Assembly (NCBI GenBank): GCA_903840165.1
Contig: CAIMEY010000060.1
Location: 1 to 64,000, forward strand
Length of the DNA stretch: 64,000 nt
DNA from: an uncultured Myxococcales bacterium
Lineage (GTDB): Bacteria; Myxococcota_A; UBA9042
Direction of reading: 5' to 3'
Of this stretch, positions 18,490 to 26,774 are shown piece after piece. How positions within the stretch are numbered: the stretch's first letter is position 1; the number at the start of each line of letters is the position of its first letter. Below the pieces are notes generated by a model, which saw nothing but the letters and a program-made list of their open reading frames with translations, had not been told where the DNA came from and did no database searches. The translations under genes were made by a program, and so were the position numbers.

Positions 18490-18667
18490 ATCTGGCTCCA
18501 GTGAGACAAAACTTGGCACCGCTAGTGAGGGCGCTTGTCGCGCTGACCCGGAGGCGGCAATTGCGGAGCCCATGCCCCGCGGCGACGGTACTTTAGCACA
18601 CGCAAATCGCAAAATCCAGCGTCGGCCCCGGTTGCTGTTGCTGTCGGGTAACTCTTTATTCTTAGGC

Positions 18668-18711
18668 AAAAAAGCGAGAAGCCGCCCTGCCTGCGGACAG
18701 AACGGCCTCCC
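18668..18711 (-). terminator. Intrinsic terminator of the Spy-like gene
   Basis: On the minus strand a 14-base stem (arms 18698-18711 and 18676-18689, four G-U pairs) with an eight-base loop is followed by TTTTTT (18668-18673). It lies about 32 bases after the stop codon at 18743. Confidence 0.75.
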
Positions 18712-18742
18712 GGGGGTGCGCAATCAGTGCCTGCCCTTGGAC

Positions 18743-19633
18743 CTAGCCTTCGCCAGACCCGCGCTCGCCGTGTTCCCTGTGCATTTGCGACAGGAAATCA
18801 GCAGCTTGCTTGCGTTGGGCCGGGGTCAGAACGGCGTGAATGTCGCTGATCGCCTTGACGACCACGTCCGCAATGTCGCGCGCTTGGGCATCCCGCTTGG
18901 TGGCGAGGGCTTCCAACTTGGCATTATCCATGCGCTCCGCCGCGAAAAGCTGCAGCGTTTCATCCATCTGCGCCTGATGATTGCCCATTTGCGCCTCAAA
19001 GGTGGTCAGGACCTTGTCCCGAGCAGCCACAATCGTCGCCTTCTGCGCCGGGGTCGCCTGGATTTTGCTCAACAATTCATCAGTTTTGCGTTCTGCCATG
19101 TGGCGCATCATCCGCGATTGCCAGTTGCCAGCGTGGAGCTTGGGCCTCTCATTCTGCGCGTACGCAACCAGGGCCTTGCGCTGTTCGGCCGAGAACACGT
19201 CATGCACGTGCACGAGGGCCTGCAGCATCAATTCATGCCCCTGATTGCGGGCTTGCAGGGACTGTTCCCGGAGCCTAGCCACGGCGACCGGGTCGAGCTT
19301 ATCGGCGACAAATGCGTCGGCCATGGCCTTGTGCAGTCCGTGGCGGGCCTTGCCGTTGCTCCGCCGCTGGGCCTGCATGGCGTCGCGTTCCTTGAACACA
19401 GCCGCGGATTGTGCAGGCGTCGCCTTGGCTTGGGCCAGCGCCTCTTCCAACTGCGCCTGCATTCGCGCGCCCCAGAGACCTTGAGGGCCCCCGTGCGGAC
19501 CGCCTGCCGCAAAGGCCGTGCCCGTCGCCATCAGCAGGGCCAAGCAGGCCAGCATTAGACGTTGACGGCGCGATGTGCGAGTGAAAACCCGTTGAATTGG
19601 TAAACAATTGGACATGAAACGAAGCAGCTTCAT
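18743..19633 (-). CDS. Spy/CpxP-like periplasmic protein with duplicated LTxxQ domains
   Basis: Exported all-helical protein of 296 residues. The ATG at 19633 is preceded by AGAGGT; a Sec signal ends near TGTAFAAGG (about residue 45). Four LTxxQ-type motifs are visible: ATPAQSAAV, VFSAEQRKALV, ATPAQKATIV and VLTPAQRKQAADFL. Spy and CpxP, about 160 residues long, carry two such motifs, so this looks like a tandem duplication of the domain. Spy is an ATP-independent periplasmic chaperone and CpxP represses the Cpx stress kinase; which role applies here is unknown. The many Gln, Arg and His residues and the His/Gly-rich termini (GGPHGGPQG, HREHGERGSG) could also bind metal, as in CnrX/ZraP relatives. 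No sensor kinase gene lies nearby. Confidence 0.8.
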   Translation of the reverse strand: MKLLRFMSNCLPIQRVFTRTSRRQRLMLACLALLMATGTAFAAGGPHGGPQGLWGARMQAQLEEALAQAKATPAQSAAVFKERDAMQAQRRSNGKARHGLHKAMADAFVADKLDPVAVARLREQSLQARNQGHELMLQALVHVHDVFSAEQRKALVAYAQNERPKLHAGNWQSRMMRHMAERKTDELLSKIQATPAQKATIVAARDKVLTTFEAQMGNHQAQMDETLQLFAAERMDNAKLEALATKRDAQARDIADVVVKAISDIHAVLTPAQRKQAADFLSQMHREHGERGSGEG

Positions 19634-19822
19634 GGTGACCTCTGGACGCGACCAAGGCGTCCGGCTCGAACCGTCCCCGTTGCAACCCACGCGCGCCAGG
19701 GACATTGCCACAATGGGACGCCCGAGTGAAAACTGTGTCCGTGGCGCGTGAAGTAACGCAAAGGCCGGCGACCCGATTCGATGACGCTGGTTCTGGTGTT
19801 CTCACGGGAGCTTGGGCGCGGG

Positions 19823-20893
19823 CTACGCCCTGGTGCTGGCGCGCTTGAGGCGGTCGGCGATGGCATGTTCCAGCCCCTGCGCGCCGTTGCACGGTTCGGC
19901 CAAAAGCCATTGCGCTGCAGAGGCATCCAAGGCTCGGAGCCCGGCAAACAGGTGCTGGGCGATCGTGGCAGCATCGCCGTTAGCGCTCAAGGAAATGGCT
20001 TGAACCTCAAGGCCCGTGCGCTGGGACAGCAACGCCTGCACCGTGGCCGCGTCACCCGATTGCAAAAGCACGCCGATTCGCTGGGTCACTGGCGGCAGCC
20101 CAAGGCGTTGCAGGGTCGGCAAATCAACTGAATCTACTGGTCTATCAAGCAGTGTCAGGGGCTTGGTCGGCGCGTAGTGGCTGGCCAACATGCCGGGCGA
20201 GGCCATGGTCGGCGAACTGACCAGTTGCACGGGATATCCTGCAATCGCAGCGAGTTGCGCCCTACCAATGGCCCCAAAGCGCAGCAGGGTCAAGTCGCCG
20301 TCGACGCTGACGCGCAGCACGGTCGATTCAACCCCCACGGCGCAGGGGCCACCATCTAGAATCACAGGGATTTGATCGCCCAGCTCGGCCAGCACGTCCG
20401 CAGCGCAAGTGGGACTGATCCGCCCGAAACGATTGGCAGAAGGCGCCGCGAGCGGCATACCACTCTGACGCAGCAGGGCCAGGGCCACGGGGTGGGCGGG
20501 CATGCGCACGGCCAGGGTACTGAGGCCGCCACTTGTCAATTCAGGTACTTGCGGCTGTCGCGGCAGGACCAAGGTCAGGGGGCCAGGCCAAAACGCTTGC
20601 AAAAGGGCTTCTGCTCGCCTAAGCGCTGGCAAAGAAAGCTGTTCTAAATCAATAAGGTGTCTTAGCTGTGGCAGGCGCGGCTGATCCAGCGCCACGGCGA
20701 CATGGACGATGAGCGGGTCAAAGGTTGGCCTATGCTTACTGGCATAGATCGCCGTTACGGCCTGGCCATCGAGGGCATGGCCCGCCAGCCCGTAGACCGT
20801 TTCCGTCGGCAGGGCCACTAACTGCCCTTTTTGCAAGAGTTCTTGGCAGTAGTCCAGGTTGGCCTGGCTAGGCTCGAGGATACGCGCGGTCAT
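19823..20893 (-). CDS. sua5: Threonylcarbamoyl-AMP synthase, Sua5 type
   Basis: Makes L-threonylcarbamoyl-adenylate from threonine, bicarbonate and ATP, the first step of t6A tRNA modification at position 37. The YrdC core spans about residues 1-210 with GQLVALPTETVYGLAGHA, the nucleotide-binding SKHRPTFDPLIVHV, PGPLTLVLPR, VRMPAHPVALALL and APSANRFGRISPT. Unlike the short TsaC form, it has the C-terminal Sua5 domain, announced by the linker SPGMLASHYAPTKPL; total length 356 residues is normal for Sua5. The ATG at 20893 overlaps the TGA of the upstream MNIO gene (ATGA), which indicates translational coupling and settles the start over the GTG two codons earlier. It is the last gene of a three-gene operon; a functional link to the two genes before it is not obvious. 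Confidence 0.93.
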   Translation of the reverse strand: MTARILEPSQANLDYCQELLQKGQLVALPTETVYGLAGHALDGQAVTAIYASKHRPTFDPLIVHVAVALDQPRLPQLRHLIDLEQLSLPALRRAEALLQAFWPGPLTLVLPRQPQVPELTSGGLSTLAVRMPAHPVALALLRQSGMPLAAPSANRFGRISPTCAADVLAELGDQIPVILDGGPCAVGVESTVLRVSVDGDLTLLRFGAIGRAQLAAIAGYPVQLVSSPTMASPGMLASHYAPTKPLTLLDRPVDSVDLPTLQRLGLPPVTQRIGVLLQSGDAATVQALLSQRTGLEVQAISLSANGDAATIAQHLFAGLRALDASAAQWLLAEPCNGAQGLEHAIADRLKRASTRA

Positions 20894-22683
20894 CGGCACT
20901 CCGGCTGGACATCGTGGTCGCTGGGCCTCACCGCCAACAGTAGGCCCTGACTAGCCCAGCGCGTTAGCCAATTGGCCAATTGCTTCTGTATCCGCCGGTC
21001 TTGGGCGAACGTGGTAGGCAGGCCCGCCAGCGCCGCGCCCAGGTCCTGACCCGCAGAAACTGCTTGGAAGAAGCTGGCTTGCAAGGGATCGATCCGCTCG
21101 GTACGCACGAGGTCGCCGTGGCGCCAGACCTGAACGATGACGCGGTGTTGGCCGACACGGCTGCTGTGCTTCAGCGCTGCCCAAGCGCGCGGGTGAATCT
21201 CGACGATCTGCTGATGCTGGCTCACAATTAGGCCAATTGCACTGGGATCTCCAGCTAGTAGCTGCGGCGAAGGCGGGGTCCAGGGCGGTGGGGTCGGTCG
21301 CATGGCCAAGTCAATTTGCAGTTTCTCGATGGTGGCAACATCCAATAACCACTGGTCCTTCTTTGGCAATTGCTCGCGCAGCCACGTCGGCCAACCAAGG
21401 CTGTAGCCCTCAAGTGTCGGCGAGGTCGGCGCGAACTGACGCTGAAACCGCCGCAGTAGTTGAGGGGCCCTTGAGCCTAAATGCTTGAACGTGATGGGAA
21501 AATCGGCACGTACAGCTTGGGCCGTTCGCGTCAGATACATCTGCCGATGCACCGCCACCCGCGCCGCCGGCGTCAGAGGTCCTTTGGTCTGCAGATACAA
21601 AGGGATAGCCTCAAGGGCTCCTCTCAACCTAACCGGCCGCGCCCCGACAATCTTGCGGCATAACCACGTTTGAATACGTCGAATTTCCTCAGGCGGCTCG
21701 GTCAGCGCAGGTTCACAGGTCTGGCGCGTCCACGGAGCCGGCAGTGGCCACACAGTGCTTGTCGGTGTCAGCGGTAAATCAGAAGTTAAATCAATCGATT
21801 GCCGTGCTACTGCCACCAGGTCGTCGAGGGGTCCGAGGGCATCGTCCCACTCGTACAGTGTCGAACGGCCCCCCGTGCGCGCCATAACCTGTCGATAAAG
21901 CTGCCAAACTTCAACATTTGCGGCGCCGATGTGCGTGTCCAGCAGATGGGTGACACGGCCTCGTCGGCGAACCGCTGTGTGTCCAGCCACATGGACCTGC
22001 GTCACGCGGTCCCAGGGCATGGCATCCAGGTAGGTCTGCGGGTGAAACCCATGATTTTGACTGGATACGTAGATGTTGTTGACGTCGAGCAGCAGGCCGC
22101 AATCGGCCCGCTCGCACAGTTCGCCCAGGAGCGTCCATTCGGGCAGCGTCGAACTCGCAAAAGCCATGTAACTCGAAGGATTTTCGACCATCAAAGGCCG
22201 CTCAAGGACATCCTGCACCTGCTGCGCCCGACTCACCAGCCAATCGAGCATCGCTGGTGTGTAAGGAAGCGGAAGCAAATCATAGGTATGCAGGCCATGA
22301 CCGTCCCCGCAATCCGTACCGCTCCAGCTGAGGTGGTCGCTCACCCAGGGCACGTGCAGTTCATCGGCCAAATTCTTCAGTTGTCGCAGGTAGTTCAGAT
22401 CCAGCGGCGCGGTCGACCCGAGGTTTAGGCCGATGCCATGGAGTACCAGCGGATAGCGCTCCCGCAATTCCAGCAGCCGATTGCGCAGCCAACCTTGGTG
22501 AATTAGAGCATTATCGCTGATAATCTCCAGCCAGTCCACCGCATGGGCGCCCTGCAGCAAGGGCTGTATGTGCGGACCACGCAGACCGATGCCTACGCCA
22601 AGATTGGGCAATTGCCAACGATTTCGCGGCGGTGGCGTCGTTTGGCGAGGCAGTTGGGGCAAAGAAATTGGCGTGGGGCCCAT
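20890..22683 (-). CDS. MNIO (DUF692) fused to DUF2063 partner domain
   Basis: N-terminal DUF692 / multinuclear non-haem iron oxidase (about residues 25-300 from the ATG at 22683) with all hallmark segments: LHGIGLNLGS (His82), VSDHLSWSGTD (Asp116, His117), VENPSSYM (Glu167, Asn168), LLLDVNNIYVSSQNHG (Asp200), VHVAGH (His231), DTHIGAANVEVW and YEWDDALGPLDDL. This family (MbnB, BufB, TglH) oxidises cysteine-containing peptides. The C-terminal half is DUF2063 (from about residue 335), the BufC/MbnC-type partner, recognised by QTWLCRKI, RVAVHRQMYLTRTAQAVRADFP and FKHLG. These two proteins are usually encoded separately. No BufA-like precursor peptide gene is visible within the operon. An in-frame GTG at 22743, four bases after the upstream stop, is an alternative start. 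The product ends in an ATGA overlap with sua5 and follows a methyltransferase gene closely, so the three are co-expressed. Confidence 0.88.
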   Translation of the reverse strand: MGPTPISLPQLPRQTTPPPRNRWQLPNLGVGIGLRGPHIQPLLQGAHAVDWLEIISDNALIHQGWLRNRLLELRERYPLVLHGIGLNLGSTAPLDLNYLRQLKNLADELHVPWVSDHLSWSGTDCGDGHGLHTYDLLPLPYTPAMLDWLVSRAQQVQDVLERPLMVENPSSYMAFASSTLPEWTLLGELCERADCGLLLDVNNIYVSSQNHGFHPQTYLDAMPWDRVTQVHVAGHTAVRRRGRVTHLLDTHIGAANVEVWQLYRQVMARTGGRSTLYEWDDALGPLDDLVAVARQSIDLTSDLPLTPTSTVWPLPAPWTRQTCEPALTEPPEEIRRIQTWLCRKIVGARPVRLRGALEAIPLYLQTKGPLTPAARVAVHRQMYLTRTAQAVRADFPITFKHLGSRAPQLLRRFQRQFAPTSPTLEGYSLGWPTWLREQLPKKDQWLLDVATIEKLQIDLAMRPTPPPWTPPSPQLLAGDPSAIGLIVSQHQQIVEIHPRAWAALKHSSRVGQHRVIVQVWRHGDLVRTERIDPLQASFFQAVSAGQDLGAALAGLPTTFAQDRRIQKQLANWLTRWASQGLLLAVRPSDHDVQPECR

Positions 22684-22746
22684 GGAGTCAACACTTTGAA
22701 ATAATAGGAAGCTTCCCGCTTCATGAGGCTCATCGGGCCTCACCGG

Positions 22747-24510
22747 CTAATGCGGGCTGCCAGCCTGGCGACGAGATCGAAGAAAAGCCGTTCTTTCGCG
22801 GCGTTGGGTCAGCTGTGCCAGCGCCTGCGCATGGAGGTCTTGGGCCTGCTGCAGCCCGGCACCCGAACCATCGCGGGCCAAGGCATTGGCGGCCAGTTCC
22901 AGTGCCCGCACCGGATCGCCGCGTTCGAGTCGGGCAGAGGCTAGGTTCAGGTAACCCCTTGCTTGTTCAGGGTTATTTGCCACAGCCCTGGCGTACGCGG
23001 CTTCAGCGCCGTCAAAGTCGCCGCGTGTCCATTGCAAATCCCCAAGGGAATTCCAGGCATCGCTGTTGTACCACGGATTGATCCGCAGCGATTCTTGCAG
23101 CAGCACGCCGGCCAAATCCCAGGCCCGCTCGCCCGCTGGACCGACCCAGCGCAGCGCCGCATCACCCGATTCCGCAAGCAAAGCCCAATGTTCGGGTTCT
23201 AGCTGTAGGGCAGCACGGAAGCGCTCCACCGCGTCGGCCTCCTGCTGCCAATAGGCCTGTCGTGCTGCGCCAACTGACTGATCGAGCGCAGCAAAAGCGA
23301 CTGGCGCGAACAGTTGACCAAAGGCCGCCTCGGTCGCAGGAGCGGGCTGCCTCAAAATAAGCCTAGTCTTAATCGGCGCTTCGCCTTCCTCCGCCGGCTG
23401 CAACGCCCGCACGGGTCGACCGTCCGGCTGCAATCCGGCGACAAAGGCGTCAATCTGCAACTGGTTGATTCCTGTACCAATCGACGGACCGTAATGCTGG
23501 TACATCTGATACTGGCCCGCAGCTTGGGGAGTGGCGGGGCCATAATCACGATAAAATACAAAGCCTTGCTCGCGAATCGTCTGCAGCATGGCTTGCAGGG
23601 CCCGCATTGCGCCGTAGGAATGAAAAACCCATGTCGGTTCAAGGGCTTGGTCGGGACCCCGCGCTTCTAGCAGCCGTTGGGCCAGCGCCTCAGCCTGCTC
23701 GGGCAGGTCCAGCTCGGCCAGATCGACCGGCGCCATGCCTAGTTGCAGGTCGATCAGCGGATACAAGGGCACCAGCGCCTGCAACTGCCGCGGGTCTTGG
23801 CTGGCCACCGCAGCCTGGATCTGCTGCACCGACATCTGGGTAAAAATGCTCAGATCTTCAGGGTGTTGCAAGACTGTCTGCGCCGCGACAACCGCCCATT
23901 GGCCGGGTTGCAGCGAATCGGCGGCGGGCGGCTGAAACTGCAGGACATGGGCCGGCAAGATGGACAGGGTGTACGTATGGAAAATGGCCAGCAAACGCCC
24001 AGTTAAATCAAGCGTTTGCCCGTCGTCAAGCCGCGTCACCGTCCCCGGCTGCGCCACATCCGCCTGCCCGAGCACGACACGGTTGCCATGGCGGGAGAAA
24101 ACGCCGCGATCTCGCGCATCTCGCAGCATCGCCAGGGATCCATCGGTAGCGTAAAAGGTTAGGCGGTCGGCCCAGTCAACGCCGTTCTGCTGGGACAAAA
24201 GTGTAAAACGGTCAAGTACTTGTAGCGCATGCAGGCCCGGGCCCATACCCAGTTCGAGGACCTCGATTTGCGCCGGCAGCGCGTCCTGGCCTTGGAGCCA
24301 GCGGCAATGCTCAAACAGCACTTGGGCAAGACGCAGGGGGCCTAAGCCCGCTTGATTGATAAGGTTTGGCACCTCATGACCGGCAAAAGCTTGAGCGCCG
24401 CGCACTTGGTAGGCCAGCAGACCTAGTTGAAAATCAAGGCTTTGCATCGCTGGGGTCCAGCTCTGTAGAACGATGGGCACGGGTGTAGGGGGCAGGGTTT
24501 CAGTCGCCAC
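22747..24510 (-). CDS. SAM-dependent methyltransferase-like protein with C-terminal TPR repeats
   Basis: The GTG at 24510 has a strong AAGGAGG site five bases upstream, which fixes the start although the frame is open to 24561. Product 587 residues. Residues about 80-290 resemble MidA/COG1565-type methyltransferases: VLELGMGPGLHALQVLDRF is a SAM-binding motif I, TFYATDGSLAMLRDAR matches the motif II/Asp region. After an insert with VFHSYGAMRALQAM and FVFYRDYGPATPQ, residues about 430-560 carry tetratricopeptide repeats (SDAWNSLGDLQWTRGDFDGAEAAYARAVANNP is the clearest). MidA targets an arginine of a complex I subunit; the substrate here is unknown and TPRs suggest binding of a protein partner. 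It is the first gene of the operon with the MNIO-DUF2063 fusion, so a peptide-modifying role is possible but unproven. Confidence 0.75.
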   Translation of the reverse strand: MATETLPPTPVPIVLQSWTPAMQSLDFQLGLLAYQVRGAQAFAGHEVPNLINQAGLGPLRLAQVLFEHCRWLQGQDALPAQIEVLELGMGPGLHALQVLDRFTLLSQQNGVDWADRLTFYATDGSLAMLRDARDRGVFSRHGNRVVLGQADVAQPGTVTRLDDGQTLDLTGRLLAIFHTYTLSILPAHVLQFQPPAADSLQPGQWAVVAAQTVLQHPEDLSIFTQMSVQQIQAAVASQDPRQLQALVPLYPLIDLQLGMAPVDLAELDLPEQAEALAQRLLEARGPDQALEPTWVFHSYGAMRALQAMLQTIREQGFVFYRDYGPATPQAAGQYQMYQHYGPSIGTGINQLQIDAFVAGLQPDGRPVRALQPAEEGEAPIKTRLILRQPAPATEAAFGQLFAPVAFAALDQSVGAARQAYWQQEADAVERFRAALQLEPEHWALLAESGDAALRWVGPAGERAWDLAGVLLQESLRINPWYNSDAWNSLGDLQWTRGDFDGAEAAYARAVANNPEQARGYLNLASARLERGDPVRALELAANALARDGSGAGLQQAQDLHAQALAQLTQRRERTAFLRSRRQAGSPH

Positions 24511-24610
24511 GGGGGCCTCCTTGGGTCCCGGCAGCGTAGTCGCAGCGGCCGTGGGCGACAAGCGACGCGGAGGCTGCTACCATCGGGCCCCCTTGAGCCG
24601 GAGCGTCGCC

Positions 24611-25789
24611 ATGATAGACCTGTATAACCCCACGGAAGAACACGGTGCTTTGCGGCAGATGGTGCGCGATTTTGCCGAGCGCGAAGTCGGGCCCCAAGCA
24701 GCCGCTTCCGATCGCGCCGAGCACTTTAATGTTGAGTTGTTTCGCAAACTTGGTGATCTCGGGCTGCTCGGCCTGACCGTTTCTGAGGCCTATGGCGGCT
24801 CGGGCATGGACGCCGTGGCGGCGGTGATCGTTCACGAAGAGTTGTCGGCCCAAGATCCCGGCTTTGCCCTGGCGTACTTGGCGCATTCGATGCTGTTTGC
24901 CAATAATTTCTACCACAATGCCAATGATGAACAGAGGCGTCGCGTACTGCCCAAAGTCTGCTCCGGCCAGTGGATTGCCGGCATGGGCATGAGTGAACCC
25001 CATGCAGGGACTGACGCTTTGGCGATGAGCACCAGCGCGCGGCGCGATGGCGACGACTACGTGCTCAACGGCGCCAAGATGTGGATCACCAACGGCGCGA
25101 TCAATGATACCGAACTCGGCGATTGTTTTCTGATTTACGCCAAGACCAGTGACAACCGCGGTCGCAGCCTCTCGAGCTTTCTGGTCGAGAAGGGCCGGCC
25201 GGGCTTTCGCCTAGGGCAAAAGATCAAGGACAAGCTGGGGATGCGCGCTTCGCCGACGGCGGAATTGGTCTTTGAAGATTGCCGCATACCAGTGACCAAT
25301 CGCCTTGGATTAGAAGGCGAATCCACCGTGCACATGATGCGCAACCTCGAGCTAGAACGCCTGACCCTGGCCGCCATGAGCCTGGGCATTGCCCGGCGCT
25401 GCCTGGAAATCATGAATCAGTACGCGACCGATCGGCACGCCTTCGGTCAGTCGATTCGCAACTTTGGCCAGATTCAGAAGTACCTGGGCGATTCCTACGC
25501 GCAGTGGCGGGCTGGACGGGCCTACGTGTATGACACGGCCGCACGTCTGAGCCTGGAAAGTCAAGGAAATCGGATGGATTCGGACGGCGTCAAGCTCTTT
25601 TGCGCCACCATGGGCAAGGACATTGCCGACAACGCGATCCAGGTTCTCGGTGGTTACGGCTATGTCGGCGAATATCAAGTGGAACGCCTGTGGCGGGATG
25701 CCAAACTGCTGGAGATTGGCGGCGGCACGCTTGAGGCGCATCAGAAGAATATCACCAATGATCTTCGGCGAGTAGGCGTTCTGCGCTAG
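24611..25789 (+). CDS. Acyl-CoA dehydrogenase, isovaleryl-CoA dehydrogenase type
   Basis: FAD flavoprotein of 392 residues that introduces an alpha-beta double bond into an acyl-CoA and passes electrons to ETF. The ATG at 24611 follows GGAG. Family motifs: GMGMSEPHAGTDALAM (FAD/substrate loop), MWITNGAINDTELGD, LSSFLVEKGRPGF, DKLGMRASPTAELVFEDC and VLGGYGYVGEYQVERLWRDAK. The position that holds the catalytic Glu in medium-chain enzymes (the YEGT site) reads EIGGGT here, while a Glu is present in NLELERLTLAAMSLG, exactly where isovaleryl-CoA and long-chain branched enzymes have theirs. This points to branched short acyl-CoA, as in leucine degradation. No biotin carboxylase or enoyl-CoA hydratase gene is adjacent, so the pathway cannot be confirmed by context. 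Confidence 0.92.
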   Translation: MIDLYNPTEEHGALRQMVRDFAEREVGPQAAASDRAEHFNVELFRKLGDLGLLGLTVSEAYGGSGMDAVAAVIVHEELSAQDPGFALAYLAHSMLFANNFYHNANDEQRRRVLPKVCSGQWIAGMGMSEPHAGTDALAMSTSARRDGDDYVLNGAKMWITNGAINDTELGDCFLIYAKTSDNRGRSLSSFLVEKGRPGFRLGQKIKDKLGMRASPTAELVFEDCRIPVTNRLGLEGESTVHMMRNLELERLTLAAMSLGIARRCLEIMNQYATDRHAFGQSIRNFGQIQKYLGDSYAQWRAGRAYVYDTAARLSLESQGNRMDSDGVKLFCATMGKDIADNAIQVLGGYGYVGEYQVERLWRDAKLLEIGGGTLEAHQKNITNDLRRVGVLR

Positions 25790-25849
25790 ATCTGCCATCA
25801 AGATCAACCGCCACCCCGGCGCTGAGCGTGTGCGATTTCGGAGCCGATC

Positions 25850-26434
25850 ATGACGGTCTCAATTCAGCCGCGCTTCGCTCAAATCCGCTTGCACACAGGG
25901 TTATTCCTCCTAAGCCTTGGCTACGCCGTGCTCCGTTATGCGGTGTTCGGCACCGTTGCCTGGGCGCAGCTCCCGGTGTTCTTGGTGAATAAGGCCGCGG
26001 CATTGTACGCGATCTTGGCGCTGGCACTTCTGGCGTGGCATCACTGGCGCGGGCAGCAGCAGCTCCGGGGGCAGACCCTGGTTGCGGTATTGGCGGCGAC
26101 GGTGATTCACGTTTTGCTTTCGCTGATGCTGATGCAACCCGGCTATTTTCCTAAGCTTTATTCCGGTCCCCGTCTGCATTTCTGGGCCGAACTCGCCTTG
26201 CTGTGCGGTGCCCTTGCGCTCGGGTTTTGGCAGAGTCCTCTGCCGCGCAGCGTCGTTAGTCGCCATCGGGCGCAATGGTTGGGTGCGGCGCTGAGCTTGG
26301 CCCACGTCACCTGCATCGGCGCGCCGGGCTGGCTGAAGCCCGAGACGTGGCCGGGAAATATGCCCCCAATTACGCTGATTTGCGCGCTGTTGACCGTGCT
26401 GGCGTTGTTGGGGCTCAGGGTCCGGCGACCGTAA
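25850..26434 (+). CDS. Integral membrane protein of unknown function
   Basis: Protein of 194 residues, ATG at 25850 with GGAG nearby. About five to six hydrophobic helices: LFLLSLGYAVLRYAVFG, LPVFLVNKAAALYAILALALLA, TLVAVLAATVIHVLLSLMLM, FWAELALLCGALALGFW, LGAALSLAHVTCIGAPG and ITLICALLTVLALLGL. Several His residues (HHWR, VIHV, LHFW, LAHV) near helix ends could hold haem, loosely like ferric-reductase-type six-helix proteins, but spacing is not diagnostic. It lies 60 bases after the acyl-CoA dehydrogenase gene on the same strand and may be co-transcribed. Function not assigned. Confidence 0.7.
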   Translation: MTVSIQPRFAQIRLHTGLFLLSLGYAVLRYAVFGTVAWAQLPVFLVNKAAALYAILALALLAWHHWRGQQQLRGQTLVAVLAATVIHVLLSLMLMQPGYFPKLYSGPRLHFWAELALLCGALALGFWQSPLPRSVVSRHRAQWLGAALSLAHVTCIGAPGWLKPETWPGNMPPITLICALLTVLALLGLRVRRP

Positions 26435-26774
26435 ACTTGGCTTGCCAGGACGACGCTTCGCTGCAGTAATCGTTTAAAAACAGCGTGGTATCCCAATGCC
26501 TACAGGCCGTCCCGACTCCGGACGATGTCTGTCAGGCTGCGTAGCCGCTCGCGCGCCACGAAAATTGCATTAATATGACGGTTGGCCTGTCGATCATCCA
26601 AACTCGTAATGAAGTGTGGAGGTGCTCGCTTGACATTGTAATGCTGTTGTCAGAACATGACGCCAATCTGACAGTGGTGTCAGGTTGGCCGGGCCGAGCA
26701 AGGACCCCGCCTGAGTTGTAGAGCGAACAGCCGGCGCGGCGCACGCAGTGACACCGGCTTACCTGGGGGAGTGA
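26435..26774. other. Intergenic regulatory region before two lipoprotein genes
   Basis: 340 bases with no gene. It is AT-richer in the middle (CATTAATATGACGG near 26571, CGCTTGACATTGTAATGC near 26628) and contains the inverted repeat at 26662-26689. TTGACA at 26630-26635 may be a -35 box, without an obvious -10 partner. Confidence 0.45.
26662..26689. promoter_or_regulatory. Long inverted repeat upstream of lipoprotein genes (operator or hairpin)
   Basis: Arms GCCAATCTGACA and TGTCAGGTTGGC pair over 12 bases with a single G-T, separated by GTGG. It ends 85 bases before the ATG at 26775. The inner half-site TGTCAG also occurs at 26648-26653, and a related AGTGACACC at 26747-26755. There is no T tract on either side, so an operator or a structured 5' leader is more likely than a terminator. 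Confidence 0.45.

Noticed and set aside
18185..19558. A 457-codon plus-strand open frame
   Set aside because: It runs antisense across two genes and through an intrinsic terminator; the minus-strand frames have signal peptides and family motifs.
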